From positions 7,351,001-7,415,000 of the forward strand of contig NZ_CP015136.1 of the NCBI RefSeq assembly GCF_001618865.1: DNA of 64,000 nucleotides. The letters are read 5' to 3'. The notes below the pieces were generated by a model. The model searched no databases. It was not told the DNA's origin and saw nothing but the letters and a program-made list of their open reading frames with translations. Positions 62,258-64,000 of the stretch are shown here, one piece after another. The position numbers and the translations under genes were made by a program. Source of the stretch: Luteitalea pratensis. GTDB lineage: Bacteria > Acidobacteriota > Vicinamibacteria > Vicinamibacterales > Vicinamibacteraceae. How positions within the stretch are numbered: position 1 is the first letter of the stretch; every line of letters begins with the position of its first letter.

Positions 62258-64000
62258 CTCGCCTGCTCCTCGTCACGGACCGTACTCACGTCGCCAAGCC
62301 GCTGCTGCCAGGCCGCGTCGTCGAACAGCATGCGCTCGGCCGTTGCCAACGTCATGACCTTGTCAAGGGAATCGGTGTAATTCGCCTGTCCTCGGCAATG
62401 TTGGTCGGCCATCGCCCTGACCCGCTCGAGGTCGAGTGACTGCTCGAGACGCGGAGCGGCAGCGGCCAACACGGCTTTCACCGTCGGCGCGAGCTGATGC
62501 CGCATCCAGTGCCGGAAGTGGTAGAACTTGTCCACTCCAAGAAACCGGGTCTCGAGGACCGGAGCCGGCAGCACTGCGGCAAGGCGTGCCATCCAGTCCG
62601 GCGCACCATGGCTCGTCATGTACTCGGTCTTGATCGCGGCGCGACGCCACAGTTTGCGAGCGCGTGCCGGGCGCGTGACGACGACACCGGCATCTGTCGG
62701 CAAGCCGAGCAGTGCTGGCCGCTGGCCGATGACGGCCGCCGCCGACTCACAGGCGCGCCGCACCTCTGGCGCCGCGCCGTACAGAGCCTCCACGACTTGC
62801 GGCGCGAGAAACGGCGTCCGGGTAATCACCTGCGATCGTTCGACGACGTAGCGGCCGTACCCCTGGAGGGGAATCTGATGGAACAGCGTTCCGGAGAGCG
62901 GGTCGGCGATTCGTGGAGAGAAGGCCGCCTCGGCCTGGGTCATGCAATCGAGCAGTTCAGGACGAAGGAAGTTGCCCTTCGGAACCGTGAACTTGAATGC
63001 GCGAACCCCGCGCATCATCTCGCCACCCCAGTTACCGGTGATCCGTGCCGGCGCTATGGCACGCGCCAGCGCGTTGACGTGAAGCTCCGCGGCGCCCGAC
63101 AGCCCAAGGTATCCGTCCGAGATGTACACCGATCGGTCGAACGTCTGCCGGAAGTTCGCCAGGAACTCGCCGCCCAGTCCGATCACCTGGTGAGGCAGGC
63201 CACAGATGCCGGCGACTGACTGAGCCACGGAGACGTCACCGGTCTTTCGATACATGCTGCCGAACGTGTAGGACGGCAGCGGCGGTCCGTCGGCGAGGCA
63301 GGCCGCGATCATCCGCGAGTCCAGCCCGCCGGTCAGCGAGAGGGCCGACGCGGGTTCGGCGATTGCTGCTCGTCGAACCTCCGTGCGAAGTGCGGCGGTA
63401 AAGCTCGCACGAAAGTCATCGGCACTCAGTCGTGAGCCGCGTTCGAGCTCCTGCTCGACGAAGTACCTGCTAATCCGCACGCCGTCGCGGTCGAACGACA
63501 GCATGGTCCCGGGTTCCAGTACAGCAATTCCCCTGAACAGCGATCGCGTCGTCAGCGTGCATCCGCAGGCAAGGAACTCTGCAAGACCCTGCGTATCGAA
63601 GGCGCGTGCCTCGGGACAGACAGCAAGGATCGCCTTGGCCTCCGACGCAAAGAACGTCCTTGAACCGACAGTTCGTACGAAGAGACGCTCGCGACCGTAT
63701 CGATCGTTGAAGAGAATGACGCGGCCGCTCGACGGTTCGGCAACAAGGCCCGCCGATGTCCCGCCGATACCCTGGAAAATGTCTTCGGGGGTCGTGCCGC
63801 TTGCGACTGCGGTCGCTCGCTCACCGGTCGTGAGCGTCAGCAGCGGTCCGGACTGGTGCGCAAGCGGCCGCAGCTCGACTTGACCCACGCTTGCTCCGGC
63901 CGCAGGCACATGCATTAGCCGCGACGAATACCATGCCTCGAGGCGCATGCTGCGAAGCATCACCCTCGTCTGTGCCAGCAGTTCCTCTGGCAAGCTGCGC
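62248..64000 (-). CDS. Asparagine-synthetase-like amidotransferase, 5' end cut by window
   Basis: This gene encodes at least 580 residues; the frame is still open at the window edge. Missing are the catalytic Cys2 and about 40 residues of the glutaminase domain; present are the rest (VILFNDRYGRERLFVRTVGS, FASEAKAILA), then the synthetase domain with ALSLTGGLDSRMIAACLADG as the PP-loop SGGxDS motif. AsnB-like proteins in EPS/exosortase clusters probably amidate uronic acids of the polysaccharide. It overlaps the deacetylase by 10 bp and heads the visible part of the operon. Confidence 0.85.
   Translation of the reverse strand, partial: RSLPEELLAQTRVMLRSMRLEAWYSSRLMHVPAAGASVGQVELRPLAHQSGPLLTLTTGERATAVASGTTPEDIFQGIGGTSAGLVAEPSSGRVILFNDRYGRERLFVRTVGSRTFFASEAKAILAVCPEARAFDTQGLAEFLACGCTLTTRSLFRGIAVLEPGTMLSFDRDGVRISRYFVEQELERGSRLSADDFRASFTAALRTEVRRAAIAEPASALSLTGGLDSRMIAACLADGPPLPSYTFGSMYRKTGDVSVAQSVAGICGLPHQVIGLGGEFLANFRQTFDRSVYISDGYLGLSGAAELHVNALARAIAPARITGNWGGEMMRGVRAFKFTVPKGNFLRPELLDCMTQAEAAFSPRIADPLSGTLFHQIPLQGYGRYVVERSQVITRTPFLAPQVVEALYGAAPEVRRACESAAAVIGQRPALLGLPTDAGVVVTRPARARKLWRRAAIKTEYMTSHGAPDWMARLAAVLPAPVLETRFLGVDKFYHFRHWMRHQLAPTVKAVLAAAAPRLEQSLDLERVRAMADQHCRGQANYTDSLDKVMTLATAERMLFDDAAWQQRLGDVSTVRDEEQARWA

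Overview
The window is high-GC chromosomal DNA. Its gene content suggests a soil-type, EPS-producing Gram-negative bacterium, plausibly Acidobacteriota (Vicinamibacteria-like). The grounds are the exosortase/PEP-CTERM system with PrsK/PrsR/PrsT-type partners, class II photolyase, DPP III-like peptidase, a cyclophilin fused to HEAT-like repeats, and many palindromic intergenic repeats. The taxon is inference. I recognised no rRNA, tRNA or CRISPR array.

Layout. 1-20.5 kb is a mixed housekeeping/accessory region. It holds the 5' end of a secreted CHRD-type protein, an Lrp/AsnC regulator with an EamA exporter, an SDR, an exported aldo/keto reductase, a four-helix-bundle protein, a MetF-like protein, and a tight + strand run (beta-CASP hydrolase, DPP III-like peptidase, HEAT-cyclophilin fusion, ThrE-type exporter). 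A class II photolyase follows with a DUF6883/DUF4926 pair, then a two-gene AbiEii-like nucleotidyltransferase cassette lying between ~320-bp direct repeats that include a copy of the photolyase 5' end. Intergenic spaces are filled by two repeat types: AATTCAG-heptad elements and GC-rich palindromes.

20.5-29.7 kb is the protein-sorting module: an OB-like lipoprotein, a decayed thrE copy, a VPDGG-type PEP-CTERM substrate with its own terminator, PrsT (TPR lipoprotein), PrsR (sigma54 response regulator), PrsK (membrane histidine kinase), an exosortase and a DUF218-like membrane protein. Three sigma54-type -24/-12 matches lie upstream of the PEP-CTERM gene, the CHRD gene and the lipoprotein, which suggests a local PrsR regulon.

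29.7-34.3 kb is a transposon-rich junction: an intact IS5-like element, a frameshifted IS630 transposase, an AT-rich foreign methyltransferase and a decayed ISAzo13-type transposase.

34.3-64 kb is a large EPS/capsule cluster, all cargo genes on the minus strand. It includes glycosyltransferases (GT61, GT2, GT4, GT32 types), a flippase, an O-antigen polymerase/ligase, an ACP + FkbH-like + hexapeptide acyltransferase trio that could load and transfer a glyceryl-like group, an exported beta-helix protein, an FkbM methyltransferase, GDP-fucose synthase, an AlgI-like MBOAT with an SGNH/DltD-like partner, NodB-type deacetylases and an asparagine-synthetase-like amidotransferase (cut by the window end). 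Overlapping start/stop codons show strong translational coupling. A second IS sits exactly at the stop codon of one glycosyltransferase. Inference: the polysaccharide and the exosortase-sorted proteins form one cell-envelope programme.
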